Positions 33,419 to 42,707 are shown, counted from the first letter of the stretch. The stretch is DNA of 64,000 nucleotides from Acidobacteriota bacterium (GCA_018268955.1 JAFDVO010000005.1:115143-179142), one strand, 5' to 3'. Notes: generated from the letters alone by a model not told the origin. A program made the numbers and translations.

Positions 33419-34456
33419 TCAGCGGGCGGCCATCACGAGTGTGCCGATCCGCTTGGGCACGAACCCGACAGGGATCCTGGCCACGACCTTCAGGCTCTTC
33501 ACATCGACGGCAACCGTCTCGTCTTCTCCCGCAACACCCAGGTAAGCGCGCGACCCGTCCGGCGTCAACGTGATCCACTCGGGGTGACTGCCGACGAGCA
33601 CCGTCCCGAGCAGCCTGTAATCGGGCATGGAGTACGCGTACATCGCGCCGTACCATTTGCTCGTGGCGAGCAGGACCTTCTGGTCCGGCGTGATGGCGAA
33701 GCCGTGCGCCGGCGCGCCCTGCAGCCCCTCGAGTTCCTTCTCCTGTCCGGGAATCGCTGGCAGCTCCCAGCGCTTCACTTCCTTCCGCGTCGCGAAGTCC
33801 ACCACGGCGATGCCGTGATAGTCGGAGAGCTGGACGTAGATGTTGCGGGTCGATCCGTCCGCATTCGTGTCGAAGATCATCGGCCGGATCCCGGAGCTCA
33901 TCGTGAGGCTCCAGGCGACCTCGTCCGTGGCTGTGTCGATGACGCTGATGACGCCGGTCGCCACCGATCCCGACACCGCGTATTTCCCGTCGGGCGTGAC
34001 GTAGACGTTGTGCACGGCCCCGTCGACCTTGACGGTCTTCACGTTCGTCATCGTCGTCGCATCGATCACGTCGACTGCACCCGGCGCCTGGGCGATGCCG
34101 GCGTACACCTTGCGGCTGTCCTTGCTCACGAACAGGTTGTTCGGACGGCCACTGAGCGGGATCGACTTCACGATCGTCCAGGTGGACGGGTCGACGACCT
34201 CCACCTCGCGCTTCGATTCGTTGGTGATGTAAACACGCCGGCCGTCGGGAGCGGCTGCGACGCCGTGAGGAACTTCCGTCCCCTCAATCGTCGCGACGAC
34301 CTTGTTGGTCGTCGGGTCGATGACATGCGAGTTGTCCCCCGCTGCATTGGTCTGGATGATGAAGACCTTCCGTGCGGGCTGTGCCGTGACGATGGATGCC
34401 GCGAAACTGGCGCAGAACGCGCCTGCGACCAGACGCCGGAGCGGGTGTGTGCGCAT
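33419..34456 (-). CDS. YncE-like exported beta-propeller protein
   Basis: 345 residues from the ATG at 34456, with GAGGTAA 6 bp upstream; a longer start would put 32 basic residues before the signal peptide. Signal peptide to residue ~27 (SIVTAQ). The rest is a seven-blade propeller of the YncE/YVTN type, with recurring strands such as VIDPTTNKVVATI, VVDPSTWTIVKSI, VIDATTMTNVKTV, VIDTATDEVAW and VDVKSLKVVARI, and repeated YITN / YVTPDG / TLTPDGSRAYLG turns. YncE proteins bind DNA or ligands in the periplasm in other bacteria; here the partner is unknown. It lies 4 bp after the dihaem cytochrome gene, so the two are translated as a pair. Confidence 0.88.
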   Translation of the reverse strand: MRTHPLRRLVAGAFCASFAASIVTAQPARKVFIIQTNAAGDNSHVIDPTTNKVVATIEGTEVPHGVAAAPDGRRVYITNESKREVEVVDPSTWTIVKSIPLSGRPNNLFVSKDSRKVYAGIAQAPGAVDVIDATTMTNVKTVKVDGAVHNVYVTPDGKYAVSGSVATGVISVIDTATDEVAWSLTMSSGIRPMIFDTNADGSTRNIYVQLSDYHGIAVVDFATRKEVKRWELPAIPGQEKELEGLQGAPAHGFAITPDQKVLLATSKWYGAMYAYSMPDYRLLGTVLVGSHPEWITLTPDGSRAYLGVAGEDETVAVDVKSLKVVARIPVGFVPKRIGTLVMAAR

Positions 34457-34460
34457 GTGG

Positions 34461-35285
34461 TTACCTCGAACTCCCCGAAAGCCTCTCACCACGAACCCAC
34501 GCGGCGAGCGTCTGCCACTCGGGATCCGATTTGGACTTCCAGTGCTTGCCACCGGCGTGGAAGTGATCGCCGCCGACCTCCTTCGCGAGCGGGTGCATCA
34601 GCAGCCGGCTCGCCTCGGGGTCTCCAGGCACGACGACCCGCTGCCATGCGGCGAAGTTCTGGCGCGACTGCTGCTCGTTCCACATCGTCTCTCCGCCTTC
34701 GAGCGCGACGAGCCTCGGCTGGCCGTTGTCGTGGCAGCTGATGCACCGCGCATGGCCGGGCCGCTTGGCCAGGAAGATCGGCTGGACCCGCTGGCGGAAG
34801 AACTCGAAGTCGAGCGTCGCCTTTGCCGTCGCCGGGGCGGCCGAGGGTGCGGCGGCCTTGATCCACGCGACCACCGCCTGATACTCCGGGTTGTCCTGGG
34901 CACGCCAGAACTTGCCGCCGGTGTGCTGCTGATCGCCACCCACGGCAGGAGCAAGCGGATGGACGGCCAGCGGGCTGCTTGCGGGGTCGCCAGCGACGAC
35001 CACGCGCTTGACGACCTCGAAGTTCTGGCGGCTCTGCGCCTCGGTCCACGTCGAGGCGCCTTCGGACAGCGGCTGGAGGCGCATACGTGTCGCGATGCGC
35101 GCGTGGCAGTTGACGCACCGGCCGGCCCCCTCACCGGGGGCGCGCTCCTTCAGGAAGATCGGCTCGATGGTGCGGCGGTAGGTCTCGAAGTCGAGTTCGC
35201 GACCCGCGGTGCTCTGTGCCGCCGGCGGGGGACCCGCCGGATGCGGCGCAGCAACCAACCCCAGCACGAACAACAACCACGTCAT
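34461..35285 (-). CDS. Exported dihaem c-type cytochrome-like protein with internal duplication
   Basis: 274 residues, short signal peptide (to ~23). Two c-type haem sites, C57-V-N-C60-H61 and C181-I-S-C184-H185, each in an equivalent ~110-residue unit (about 31-145 and 158-268). The units share LDFE(T/F)(Y/F)R, (E/Q)PIFL, WTEAQSRQNFE / WNEQQSRQNFA, GDPxxSxLxxHPLA and GG(D)xxHxGGKxW. This is an intragenic duplication in a family seen in Acidobacteriota, probably an electron carrier or haem sensor rather than a peroxidase (no second catalytic motif is seen). The YncE-like propeller follows by 4 bp. Confidence 0.85.
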   Translation of the reverse strand: MTWLLFVLGLVAAPHPAGPPPAAQSTAGRELDFETYRRTIEPIFLKERAPGEGAGRCVNCHARIATRMRLQPLSEGASTWTEAQSRQNFEVVKRVVVAGDPASSPLAVHPLAPAVGGDQQHTGGKFWRAQDNPEYQAVVAWIKAAAPSAAPATAKATLDFEFFRQRVQPIFLAKRPGHARCISCHDNGQPRLVALEGGETMWNEQQSRQNFAAWQRVVVPGDPEASRLLMHPLAKEVGGDHFHAGGKHWKSKSDPEWQTLAAWVRGERLSGSSR

Positions 35286-35401
35286 GGCGGACAGCCCTCC
35301 CGTCGGTGAGGCAGAAGCGTGAGGCGCCTTTCTACCATCACCGGCCGCGAGGCTGTCAGCTTTTTCGGAGAAACGTTGCGAAACGAGGCAGGAGGGGAGT
35401 C

Positions 35402-35470
35402 GCGCGGAGGGGCGGCGCTGACGACCGTGTGGTTCATGCGACCACGCCGGTCATCAGCACCCCTCCGCGC
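35402..35470. repeat. Long imperfect hairpin between efflux operon and cytochrome gene
   Basis: Outer arms GCGCGGAGGGG (35402-35412) and CCCCTCCGCGC (35460-35470) pair perfectly. After a small asymmetric bulge, the inner arms GCTGACGACCG / CGGTCATCAGC and GTGGT / ACCAC pair as well, closing on a 4-6 nt loop around ATGC. It lies 32 bp after the stop of the czcA-like gene, so it can act as operon terminator or mRNA stabiliser. It is larger than a usual rho-independent terminator and lacks a U-tract. Confidence 0.6.
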
Positions 35471-35502
35471 AGCTTGGGAGCTGGCGTGAGGCGTTGCGCC
35501 TC

Positions 35503-38500
35503 TTACGCCGGCTGAACGGCGCCGTCGTCGAGGCGGTCGACGACCTCGTCTCCGACCCGCTCGCGGGCCGCAGCCGACTCCGGCAGGTCGTCGAAGAACC
35601 GGTACAGGGCCGGCACGACGACAAGCGTCAAGAGGGTGGACGTGATCAGCCCACCGATCACCACGATCGCGAGCGGGCGCTGCACCTCGGCGCCTGGGCC
35701 GGTCGCGAAGAGGAACGGCACGAGGCCGAGGGCGGCAACGGTGGCGGTCATCATCACCGGACGGAACCGCATGGTTGCCCCCTCGGTGATCGCCCGGAGC
35801 TGGTCGAATCCCGACTCGCGCAGGCCCCTGATGTAGGACACCAGCACCACGCCGTTCAGCACGGCAATGCCCCAGAGCGCGATGAAGCCGACCGACGCGG
35901 GCACCGACAGGTACTCGCCGGTGACGAACAGGCCGACGATGCCGCCGATCGATGCGAACGGCAGCACCATGATGATCAGCATGGCAAACCGCACCGACTT
36001 GAACAGCAGGAACAGCAGGAAGAAGATCGCGCCGATCGTGATCGGCACGATGACCATCAGGTGCGCCCGTGCCCGTTCCATGTTCTCGAACTGGCCGCCC
36101 CACTCGAAGTAGTAGCCAGCTGGCAACTGCACCTCGGCTTCCACGCGCTTCTGGAGTTCAGCCACGAAGCCGCCGAGGTCGCGGTCCCTGACGTTGACGC
36201 CGACGTTGACGCGGCGCTTGGCCATCTCCCGCCGGATTTGCGAAATGCCCTCACGCACCTCGATTTTCGCGAGGCTACCGACCGGCACGTCCTCGCCGTT
36301 CTGGGCGCGCAGCAGGATGCCCTGGATCGCCTGCAGGCTGTTGCGCAGCTGCTCGGGGTAGCGGACCACGGCCTGGAAGCGCCGCTCGCCCTCGTAGATA
36401 TCCGTCGCGACGACACCCGCGACCGCCGCCTCGATGACGTCGTTCACGTCCTTGACGTTGAGCCCGTAGCGCGCGATGGCCGCGCGGTCGATCTGCGCGT
36501 TCAGGTTGTGCTGGCCAGAGGCGCGATCCACCTTGATGTCGCTGGTGCCGCGGATCGTGGCGGCCACCCGGGCGACCTCATTGGCCTTTTCAATCAGGAC
36601 GCGGAGGTCGTCGCCGAACACCTTGACGGCAACGTCCGCGCGAACGCCCGTGACCATCTCGTCGACGCGGTCCGAAATCGGCTGCGCCATCACCGGGTTC
36701 ACGCCGGGGAAGGACGTCACGATGTCGCGGACCTTCTCGCCGATGTCGTCCTGCGTCAGGCCCTCGCGTTCTTCGGCCGGGAGCAGCTGGATCATCATGT
36801 CGCTCTCGTTGTAGCCGGCGGGATCGACCGGCGACTCCCCTCGGCCGAGACGGGACACGATGTGCTTGACGCCAGGGAGCTGCCGCAGGCGCTGCATCGC
36901 CTCCTGCTCCATCTTGATCGACTCATCGAGCGCGATGTTCGGGACGCGGTCCATGTTCGGCGAGATCGTCCCTTCCTTGAGCTCCGGGATGAACGATGTG
37001 CCGAGGTACGGGAAGAGCGACATCGCCGCGACGAACGCCGCGAGCGCCGTGACGATGGTCTTCTTCGGGTTCATCACCGCCAGCGCCAGCATGCGCTTGT
37101 ACGGCCACTTCAGCATGCGGACGAACAGCGTGTCGTCCTCGCTGCCGCCTTTCAGGAAGTACGCGGACAGTACCGGGGTGATCGTCAGCGAGAGGATCAG
37201 CGAGATGCCGAGCGCGATGGCGATCGTGTACGCCAGCGGCGCGAACATCTTGCCTTCCATGCCCTGCAGCGTCATCAGCGGCAGGAACACCAGGATGATG
37301 ATGCAGATGCCGAAGATGACGGGGGTGCCCACCTCCATCACGGCCTCGTACACGTTCTTCAGCTTGTTGCCCTTCTTGTCGTGCGAGAGGCGCGAGAAGA
37401 CGTTCTCGACCACAACGACCGAGCCGTCGATCATCAGGCCGATCGCGATGGCCAGGCCGCCGAGAGACATCAGGTTTGCCGACATCCCGTAGTAGTTCAT
37501 GACCAGGAAGGTCAGCGCCGGGGTCAGCACGAGCGTCGCGATGACAATCAGGCTCGAGCGGATGTCGCCAAGGTACAGGAAGAGGATGATGACGACGAGG
37601 ACGATGCCTTCCATCAGCACGCGCGTCACGGTCGCCAGCGCCGCGTCGACCAGTTCAGAGCGGTCGTAGTACGGGACGACCTTCAGGCCGTTGGGCAGCA
37701 TGTTCCGGCTGTTGATCTCGTCGACGCGCGCCTTCACCGCGCTGACGACCTCTTTCGCGTTGCCGGCCGCGATCATCATGACGATGCCGCCGACGGCCTC
37801 GGTGTAGCCGCCCTTGATCATGGCGCCGTAGCGGACCTGCTCACCCAGCCGGACCTCGGCGACGTCGCTCAGGAAGACGGGTGTCGACCCGACCTCCTTG
37901 AGGACGATCCGGCGCAGGTCATCGAGCGTCTGCACGAGGCCGAGACCGCGAACCAGCATGAACTCCGGGCCCTGCGTGAGGATGCCGCCGCTGGCGTTCG
38001 CGTTGTTGCGTTCGATCGCCTGCCGCACCTGATCGATGGTCAGGTTGTAGTAGCGCATCTTCACCGGGTCCACCTGGACCTGATACTGCTTCACGTAGCC
38101 GCCCGTGGAGTTGATTTCCGCGACGCCGGGGATCGAGCGCAGGAGCGGACGGGCCACCCAGTCCTGGATGGTCCGGCGCTCGGTGAGCTCCTCCCTGGTC
38201 AGCGGCCGCTCACCGTCGTCCGGGTGCTCGAGCGTGTACTGGTAGACCTCGCTGAGGGCGGTCGACACGGGTCCCATCACCGGCGTGATGCCTTCCGGCA
38301 GCCGGTCACGGATGTCGGCCAGGCGCTCGGAGACGATCTGCCGCGCGAAGTACTGCGGCGTTTCATCCGTGAACACGAGGGTCACGATTGAAAGGCCCGG
38401 CGTGTTCAGCGACCGCATCTCGGTCATGCCGGGGAGACCCGTCATGCCGATCTCCACGGGCACGGTCACGATCCGCTCGACTTCATCGGGCGATCGGCCC

Positions 38501-38661
38501 GGCACCTCGGTCGCGACCTGAACCTGGATGTTCGTGACGTCGGGAAACGCGTCGACCGACAGCTTCCGGGTCGCATCAATGCCGCCCGCCAGCGCGATCA
38601 GCGCGATGACGATGACGATGATGCGGTGTTCGATGGCGTTGCGAATGAGTCCGCCCAGCAT
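35503..38661 (-). CDS. czcA: CzcA/CusA-family heavy-metal RND efflux pump, inner-membrane component
   Basis: 1052 residues, the usual length for the family, 12 transmembrane helices in the usual two-lobe pattern. Diagnostic segments: N-terminal FPDVTNIQVQVATEVPG, PGLSIVTLVFTD, the helix-4 motif AIAIGLMIDGSVVVVENVF, LPLMTLQGMEGKMFAPLA and a C-terminal FVTGEYLSVPASVGFIALW. It is the proton-driven exporter of a tripartite system with the adaptor and outer-membrane factor encoded just upstream. HME-type pumps export Co, Zn, Cd, Cu or Ag; the metal is not determinable here, and the single Asp in helix 4 is the only charged residue I see in that motif. Transcribed last in the czcCBA-type operon, 3 bp after czcB. 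Confidence 0.88.
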   Translation of the reverse strand: MLGGLIRNAIEHRIIVIVIALIALAGGIDATRKLSVDAFPDVTNIQVQVATEVPGRSPDEVERIVTVPVEIGMTGLPGMTEMRSLNTPGLSIVTLVFTDETPQYFARQIVSERLADIRDRLPEGITPVMGPVSTALSEVYQYTLEHPDDGERPLTREELTERRTIQDWVARPLLRSIPGVAEINSTGGYVKQYQVQVDPVKMRYYNLTIDQVRQAIERNNANASGGILTQGPEFMLVRGLGLVQTLDDLRRIVLKEVGSTPVFLSDVAEVRLGEQVRYGAMIKGGYTEAVGGIVMMIAAGNAKEVVSAVKARVDEINSRNMLPNGLKVVPYYDRSELVDAALATVTRVLMEGIVLVVIILFLYLGDIRSSLIVIATLVLTPALTFLVMNYYGMSANLMSLGGLAIAIGLMIDGSVVVVENVFSRLSHDKKGNKLKNVYEAVMEVGTPVIFGICIIILVFLPLMTLQGMEGKMFAPLAYTIAIALGISLILSLTITPVLSAYFLKGGSEDDTLFVRMLKWPYKRMLALAVMNPKKTIVTALAAFVAAMSLFPYLGTSFIPELKEGTISPNMDRVPNIALDESIKMEQEAMQRLRQLPGVKHIVSRLGRGESPVDPAGYNESDMMIQLLPAEEREGLTQDDIGEKVRDIVTSFPGVNPVMAQPISDRVDEMVTGVRADVAVKVFGDDLRVLIEKANEVARVAATIRGTSDIKVDRASGQHNLNAQIDRAAIARYGLNVKDVNDVIEAAVAGVVATDIYEGERRFQAVVRYPEQLRNSLQAIQGILLRAQNGEDVPVGSLAKIEVREGISQIRREMAKRRVNVGVNVRDRDLGGFVAELQKRVEAEVQLPAGYYFEWGGQFENMERARAHLMVIVPITIGAIFFLLFLLFKSVRFAMLIIMVLPFASIGGIVGLFVTGEYLSVPASVGFIALWGIAVLNGVVLVSYIRGLRESGFDQLRAITEGATMRFRPVMMTATVAALGLVPFLFATGPGAEVQRPLAIVVIGGLITSTLLTLVVVPALYRFFDDLPESAAARERVGDEVVDRLDDGAVQPA

Positions 38662-38664
38662 CGC

Positions 38665-39831
38665 CTACTCTTCTTCGCTCGCCCGGAGGAGCTGACGGCG
38701 ACGCTCGTTGTTCAAATGGAAGGCTCCGTCGACGACGATCTTCTCGCCGTCCTTCAGGCCTTCGGTGAGGACGCGTGACGAGTCGATTTCGACACCGAGC
38801 TTCACGGGACGCAGCGCGTACTTGTTGCCGTCCACCTGCACGAAGATGAACTCGCCGTTCTCTTCACGGATGACGGCGGAGGTGGGGACGACGCGCTGGC
38901 GCGCGGTGTCGCCGGTCAGCTTCACCGTCGCCAGCATGGCTGGCTTGAACTTGCCGTCGGGATTCGGGAGGTCCATCCGCACGCGAACCGTCCGCGTGTC
39001 CGGATTGACGGTGGCGCTGACGAAGGAGAGTTCGCCCCTGATCTTCACCCCGGGCAGGGCCGCCACCTCCGCCTCAACGGGGGTGCCGACGTGCAGCTTG
39101 CCCGCCTGCTGCTCCGGCACGTCCGCTTCGAGCCAGAGATCCGAGAGGTCGGCGATCTCGAACGCCGTGTCCGCCGGCTGGATAACCTGGCCGAGCGTGA
39201 GCTTCCGGTCGAGCACTGTCCCGTTCATGCTGGCGACGATGCGCGCCACAGAGTTGATGTTGTGGGAACGCTCGAGTTCATCGACCGCCTCAGGGGCCAT
39301 GCCCATCAGGACCAGCTGATCGCGAGCGGCGTCGAACTCGGCCTGTGCCTGTGCGTGCTCCGCTTCGCGGCGTTGCAGTTCGGCCTCACCGATGACGTCG
39401 TTCTTCAGCAGCACCTGCGCGCGTTCGACGGCGCGCTGGGCAACCTTCCGCTGGGAATCGGACTTGAGGAAGAACAGCTGCGCGTCGCTGAGTCCGGTGC
39501 TGTTGAGGAGAGCCAGCAGGTCGCCGCGCCGGACGTGCTGCCCCTCGTGGACGGCAAGCATCGTGATGCGGCCCATCACGGGCGAGCCCACGCGCGTGAC
39601 CTTCGTCTGGTTCACCTCGAGGCGCGCGGCAACCGTCTGGGTGAGGGCCACCTCCGCCCATGCCGGTTCGCCGAGCGTCAGGCGCGGCTGGAGGTTGTCT
39701 CCCGCCGAGATCTCGAGCGGGTTCGGTTTTGGCGCGGCCTTCTGGTCGACCGGCTTTTCCGACGCCGCTCCTCCGCAGGCAGCCGTCGTCGCAATCGAGG
39801 CGAGGAAGGCGAGAATGCGTGTGGTCTTCAT
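38665..39831 (-). CDS. czcB: RND efflux periplasmic adaptor (membrane fusion protein), CzcB-like lipoprotein
   Basis: 388 residues. Signal peptide with a lipobox ending at residue ~19 (TTAACGG), so it is probably a lipoprotein. The order is that of an RND adaptor: barrel-sandwich half (VGSPVMGRITMLAVHEGQHV, RRGDLLALLNS), an alpha-hairpin rich in Glu/Arg/Gln (about residues 120-185), the second lipoyl half (VARIVASMNGTVLDRKLTLGQ), a beta-barrel with EIADLSDLWLEADVPEQ, and a membrane-proximal domain (RQRVVPTSAVIREENGEFIFV). It links the inner-membrane pump to the outer-membrane channel. The ATG overlaps the stop of the tolC-like gene (TAATG). Confidence 0.9.
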   Translation of the reverse strand: MKTTRILAFLASIATTAACGGAASEKPVDQKAAPKPNPLEISAGDNLQPRLTLGEPAWAEVALTQTVAARLEVNQTKVTRVGSPVMGRITMLAVHEGQHVRRGDLLALLNSTGLSDAQLFFLKSDSQRKVAQRAVERAQVLLKNDVIGEAELQRREAEHAQAQAEFDAARDQLVLMGMAPEAVDELERSHNINSVARIVASMNGTVLDRKLTLGQVIQPADTAFEIADLSDLWLEADVPEQQAGKLHVGTPVEAEVAALPGVKIRGELSFVSATVNPDTRTVRVRMDLPNPDGKFKPAMLATVKLTGDTARQRVVPTSAVIREENGEFIFVQVDGNKYALRPVKLGVEIDSSRVLTEGLKDGEKIVVDGAFHLNNERRRQLLRASEEE

Positions 39832-41072
39832 TACGGGGTCCTCCGGAGGAGATCGATGGCGCGCAGTTCGTCGAGGTCGACGAGGGCGGCCTGACGGTCG
39901 TACTGGGCGTTCAGGAAGTTGAGTCGAACGGTGCGCAGGAGCCGCTGCGCGTCGAGGACCTCGAGGATGCCGCGTTCACCGAGCTGGTAAGCCACTTCCG
40001 CGGCGCGCAGCGCCTCTTCGGCTTCACGGAGCAGCCCCTGCTCGAACAGCGTGACCTGCTGGTTGGCGACCGCAAAGCGCTCGTAGGCCCCATCGAGGGC
40101 CGCGATGATTTCGATTTCCCGCGCCTGGGCGGTTGCGGTGGCCTGGCGGTGGAGCGCGGTCGCTTCGGCAATCGGCCCCTGGCGCCGGTTCCAGGTGGGG
40201 ACCGGCAGCGCAAGACCCACGCGGTACGACGGCCCCGCCATGTCGACTTCGCCGCGGACCGCGAGTTGCGGGGTCTTCAGCGCTCGCTCGTAGCTCACGC
40301 GTGCTTCGGCACGGGCGATTTCCGAACGCGAGAACGCGAGGGCCGGGTGGTGGTCGAGGGCCTGCTGCCTCAGTGTCTCGATCGAAGGGAGTGTGACCTG
40401 CTGGTCGATGTCCCCTTCGAACTCGATCTGCGGCTCGAGCACGCCACCGACCGCCGCGCGGAACTGCGCGATCGCGGTGACCTGCTGCAGCTGCGCACTG
40501 GACGCCAGGGTACGGGCCGACGCGACTTCCGCCTCCGCGCGGACCAGTTCGAGCCGGCCGACCTCGCCGACGTCGACACGCACCTGGATGCGGTTGCGGA
40601 GGTCCTGCACCAGCCGGACGTTCTCCGTCGCGATGCGCAGTTCTCCGATCCGGCGCAGCACCTGGAAGAACGTCCTGCGGACGTGGGAGAGCACGCCCAG
40701 GCGGATCTCAGACAGGAAGAAGTCGCTCGACTCCTTGCCGCGCTCGGCGAGGGCGATGCGTGAGGGCCTGAGGGCGCCGAGTTCGAGCGGTTGCTGGACG
40801 ACGTATTGAGGGACGCCGGCTCGGGGGCCGGTGCCCGGCGTCACGGTCTGCCGACCGGCGATGATCGAGGCCTCAGGATTCGGGTAGGCCCGGGCCGTGG
40901 TTATCGCCGCTGTGGCCGCCTCGACGCCGGCCGAACCGGCGCGGAGCAGCGGATGGGATGCGTCAGCGAGTTGCAGGGCGCGGTCGAGCGTGACCTTCTC
41001 GGCGGACGCCCGACCGGCTATCAGGACGAGCGCCGCAGAGAGGGCGGCTCGGCTTAAACGAGTGCTCGGCAT
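39831..41072 (-). CDS. czcC: Outer-membrane efflux protein, TolC/CzcC-like
   Basis: 413 residues with a signal peptide (to ~24, GRASAEK). Contains the two TolC-type repeats of long helices and strands: QLADASHPLLRAGSAGVEAAT in the first half and IVQVRVDVGEVGRLELVRAEAEVASA in the shortened equivalent (RIQVRVDVGEVGRLELVRAE), then ALAFSRSEIARAEARV and ANQQVTLFEQGLLREAEEALRAAEVAYQLG as shorter pieces around residues 310-370. It forms a trimeric channel for the CzcA/CzcB pump. First gene of the minus-strand operon czcC-czcB-czcA; a possible promoter and operator lie ~65-95 bp upstream. Confidence 0.88.
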   Translation of the reverse strand: MPSTRLSRAALSAALVLIAGRASAEKVTLDRALQLADASHPLLRAGSAGVEAATAAITTARAYPNPEASIIAGRQTVTPGTGPRAGVPQYVVQQPLELGALRPSRIALAERGKESSDFFLSEIRLGVLSHVRRTFFQVLRRIGELRIATENVRLVQDLRNRIQVRVDVGEVGRLELVRAEAEVASARTLASSAQLQQVTAIAQFRAAVGGVLEPQIEFEGDIDQQVTLPSIETLRQQALDHHPALAFSRSEIARAEARVSYERALKTPQLAVRGEVDMAGPSYRVGLALPVPTWNRRQGPIAEATALHRQATATAQAREIEIIAALDGAYERFAVANQQVTLFEQGLLREAEEALRAAEVAYQLGERGILEVLDAQRLLRTVRLNFLNAQYDRQAALVDLDELRAIDLLRRTP

Positions 41073-41419
41073 ACAGGTCTTCGGGTGTCGTCGGAATTAC
41101 GAGCTGAGGGCGTTGAGACTAAGCAAAGCGTAAGAAATCTATATCAAAGGTATTTCTAAGACAATGGCAGGGCCGCGTTGGTTCCCGGTGCCCGCATCTT
41201 TGGCCTAGATTCTGGCGAATGCCTGCCGGCCAGCACCACGCCGCTGAACGGACCGACGGCTGATACGCCACTACACGGGCTGATGCCCAACAACGAGGAG
41301 TTTGGACGGAGGGTAGGAAGAAAAAGGGTAACGGACCGCTAGATCCGGACCGCTAACGGGAGTTCGGCGCGAATGCGGAGGGAGGGAGTCGAGGAGGCGA
41401 GCGAGGTCGCGGGGATGTG
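41073..41419. other. Gene-free interval between efflux operon and tRNA-Ser
   Basis: 347 bp without a convincing protein gene. It contains an AT-rich patch (41128-41165) with the predicted promoter and inverted repeat of the efflux operon, and a short direct repeat CGGACCGCTA (about 41332 and 41347). I see no recognisable small RNA. Confidence 0.5.
41133..41164 (-). promoter_or_regulatory. Candidate promoter/operator of the czcCBA-like operon
   Basis: Minus strand: TTGTCT (-35-like, 41159-41164), 15-bp spacer, TATAGA (-10-like, 41138-41143). An inverted repeat AGAAAT (41133-41138) / ATTTCT (41152-41157) overlaps it, a layout expected for a metal-responsive repressor. The spacer is short, so this is tentative. 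Confidence 0.3.
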
Positions 41420-41509
41420 TGGCGGAGAGGAAGGGATTCGAACCCCTGGAAGCCTTTCGACTTCTGCGGTTTTCAAGACCGCCGCCTTAAACCGCTCGGC
41501 CACCTCTCC
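41420..41509 (-). tRNA. tRNA-Ser (anticodon TGA)
   Basis: 90 nt including an encoded CCA. The acceptor stem pairs GGAGAGG with CCTCTCC (41503-41509 and 41424-41430 on the plus strand), the discriminator is G, and a long variable arm GAAGTCGAAAGGCTTC is present, as in class II tRNAs. The anticodon loop is CTTGAAA, giving TGA for UCA codons. The T arm contains GGTTCGAATCC. Confidence 0.95.
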
Positions 41510-41638
41510 GCGGGAGTCGATTGTAGCGCGGACCGGCACATCCCGACGCGCCGGCGCAGACTTCCGTTCGCAGCCTCACCGCGGGTGCGACAGTGGAGAG
41601 CGGGACGATCGACGGCCCGCTCTCGATGCGATTCAGGT

Positions 41639-42665
41639 TCAGCTGTTGTCGCCGTCGAGCAGGCCGCCGAGCCCGCCGAGAATCGAGCCTTCTTCGCGTC
41701 GGCCACCACTGGCTTTGGGCGACGCCGCGTAGATGCGGTCCGCGAGCCTGCTGAACGGCAGCGACTGCAGCCAGACCTTCCCGGGTCCGGTCAGTGTGGC
41801 GAAGAAGATCCCCTCTCCGCCAAACAGCGCGGTCTTCACGTTCCCGACGAACTGGATGTCGTAGTTCACCGAGGGCTGCAGCGCGACGAGGCAGCCGGTG
41901 TCGACGCGCAGCGTCTCGCCTGGCCCGAGGTCCAGTGCGTGCAGCATGCCGCCGGCGTGCACGAACGTCAGTCCGTCACCCTGCAGGCGCTGCATGATGA
42001 AACCCTCTCCGCCGAACAGGCCCACGCCGATCTTCTTCTGGAAGGCAATGCCAATCGAGACGCCGCGCGGCGCAGAGGAACGAGTCCTTCTGGCAGATCA
42101 GATCCCCGCCGAGCGCCTTCAGATCCATGGGGAGAATCTTGCCCGGATACGGTGCGGCGAACGCCACGCGTTGCTTGCCCGCGCCCTTGTTCGTGAACAC
42201 GGTCATGAACAGGCTTTCACCGGTCAGCAGGCGCTTGCCTGCCCCGAGCAGGGCGCCCATGAGGCCCCCACTGCCCTGCGACTGCTGGCTGCCGTCGCCG
42301 AAGACCGTCTCCATCTGAATCCCCGGCGTCATGTACATGAGCGCGCCCGCCTCAGCGACGGCGCTCTCGCCCGGGTCGAGTTCGACTTCGACGAACTGCA
42401 TCTCGACGCCGACGATCTTGAAGTCGATCTCGTGTGCTCGTCGGCCGGGTGGCGGCGGGGGGACAGCCGCAGGTGCCGGTGCCGAGGCACCCGCGAGATA
42501 CGGCGCGAGTGCAGGCACGTTCTTCAGCGGCGTCCATTCGGTCATGCCCGCCGTGAAGACGAGCGTGTCCCCGTTGATGCTGCCGGTTCGAATGCTCGTG
42601 ATGATGTCGTCCTGGCTGACGGGCCCGACCTGCTGCCCGCCGATGGCCATGTACCACTGTGGCAT
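41639..42665 (-). pseudogene. AIM24-family protein with GYF_2-like N-terminus, interrupted by a frameshift
   Basis: One gene split into two frames. From the ATG at 42665: residues 1-55 resemble a GYF_2 domain (QWYMAIGGQQVGPVSQDDI; TEWTPLKNVPAL), a Pro/Ala linker, then the start of an AIM24/TIGR00266 core (VEMQFVEVELDPGESAVAEAGALMYM; GESLFMTVFTNKG). After LICQKDSFLCAA (near 42072) the frame is lost. In the other frame the core continues as GVSIGIAFQKKIGVGLFGGEGFI, then HAGGMLHALDLGPGETLRVDTG, to the stop at 41639. Restoring one base in the GC run at 42062-42072 gives a continuous ~340-residue protein. It may be a real inactivation or a base-calling error. The family has unknown biochemical function. 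42 bp downstream of the DUF533-like gene. Confidence 0.8.
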
Positions 42666-42707
42666 ACCGTGTATCCGTTCCTCGTCTGACGGCTCTCGCC
42701 GGTCCGA

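Noticed and set aside
35494..38391. 965-codon open frame antisense to the czcA-like gene
   Set aside because: Its translation is Arg/Asp/His-rich with no domain and no signal peptide. It is the expected by-product of high-GC coding sequence on the other strand; the minus-strand frame is a textbook RND pump.
41339..41539. 66-codon frame over the tRNA-Ser gene
   Set aside because: It overlaps a perfect class II tRNA structure on the same strand; the frame is incidental.
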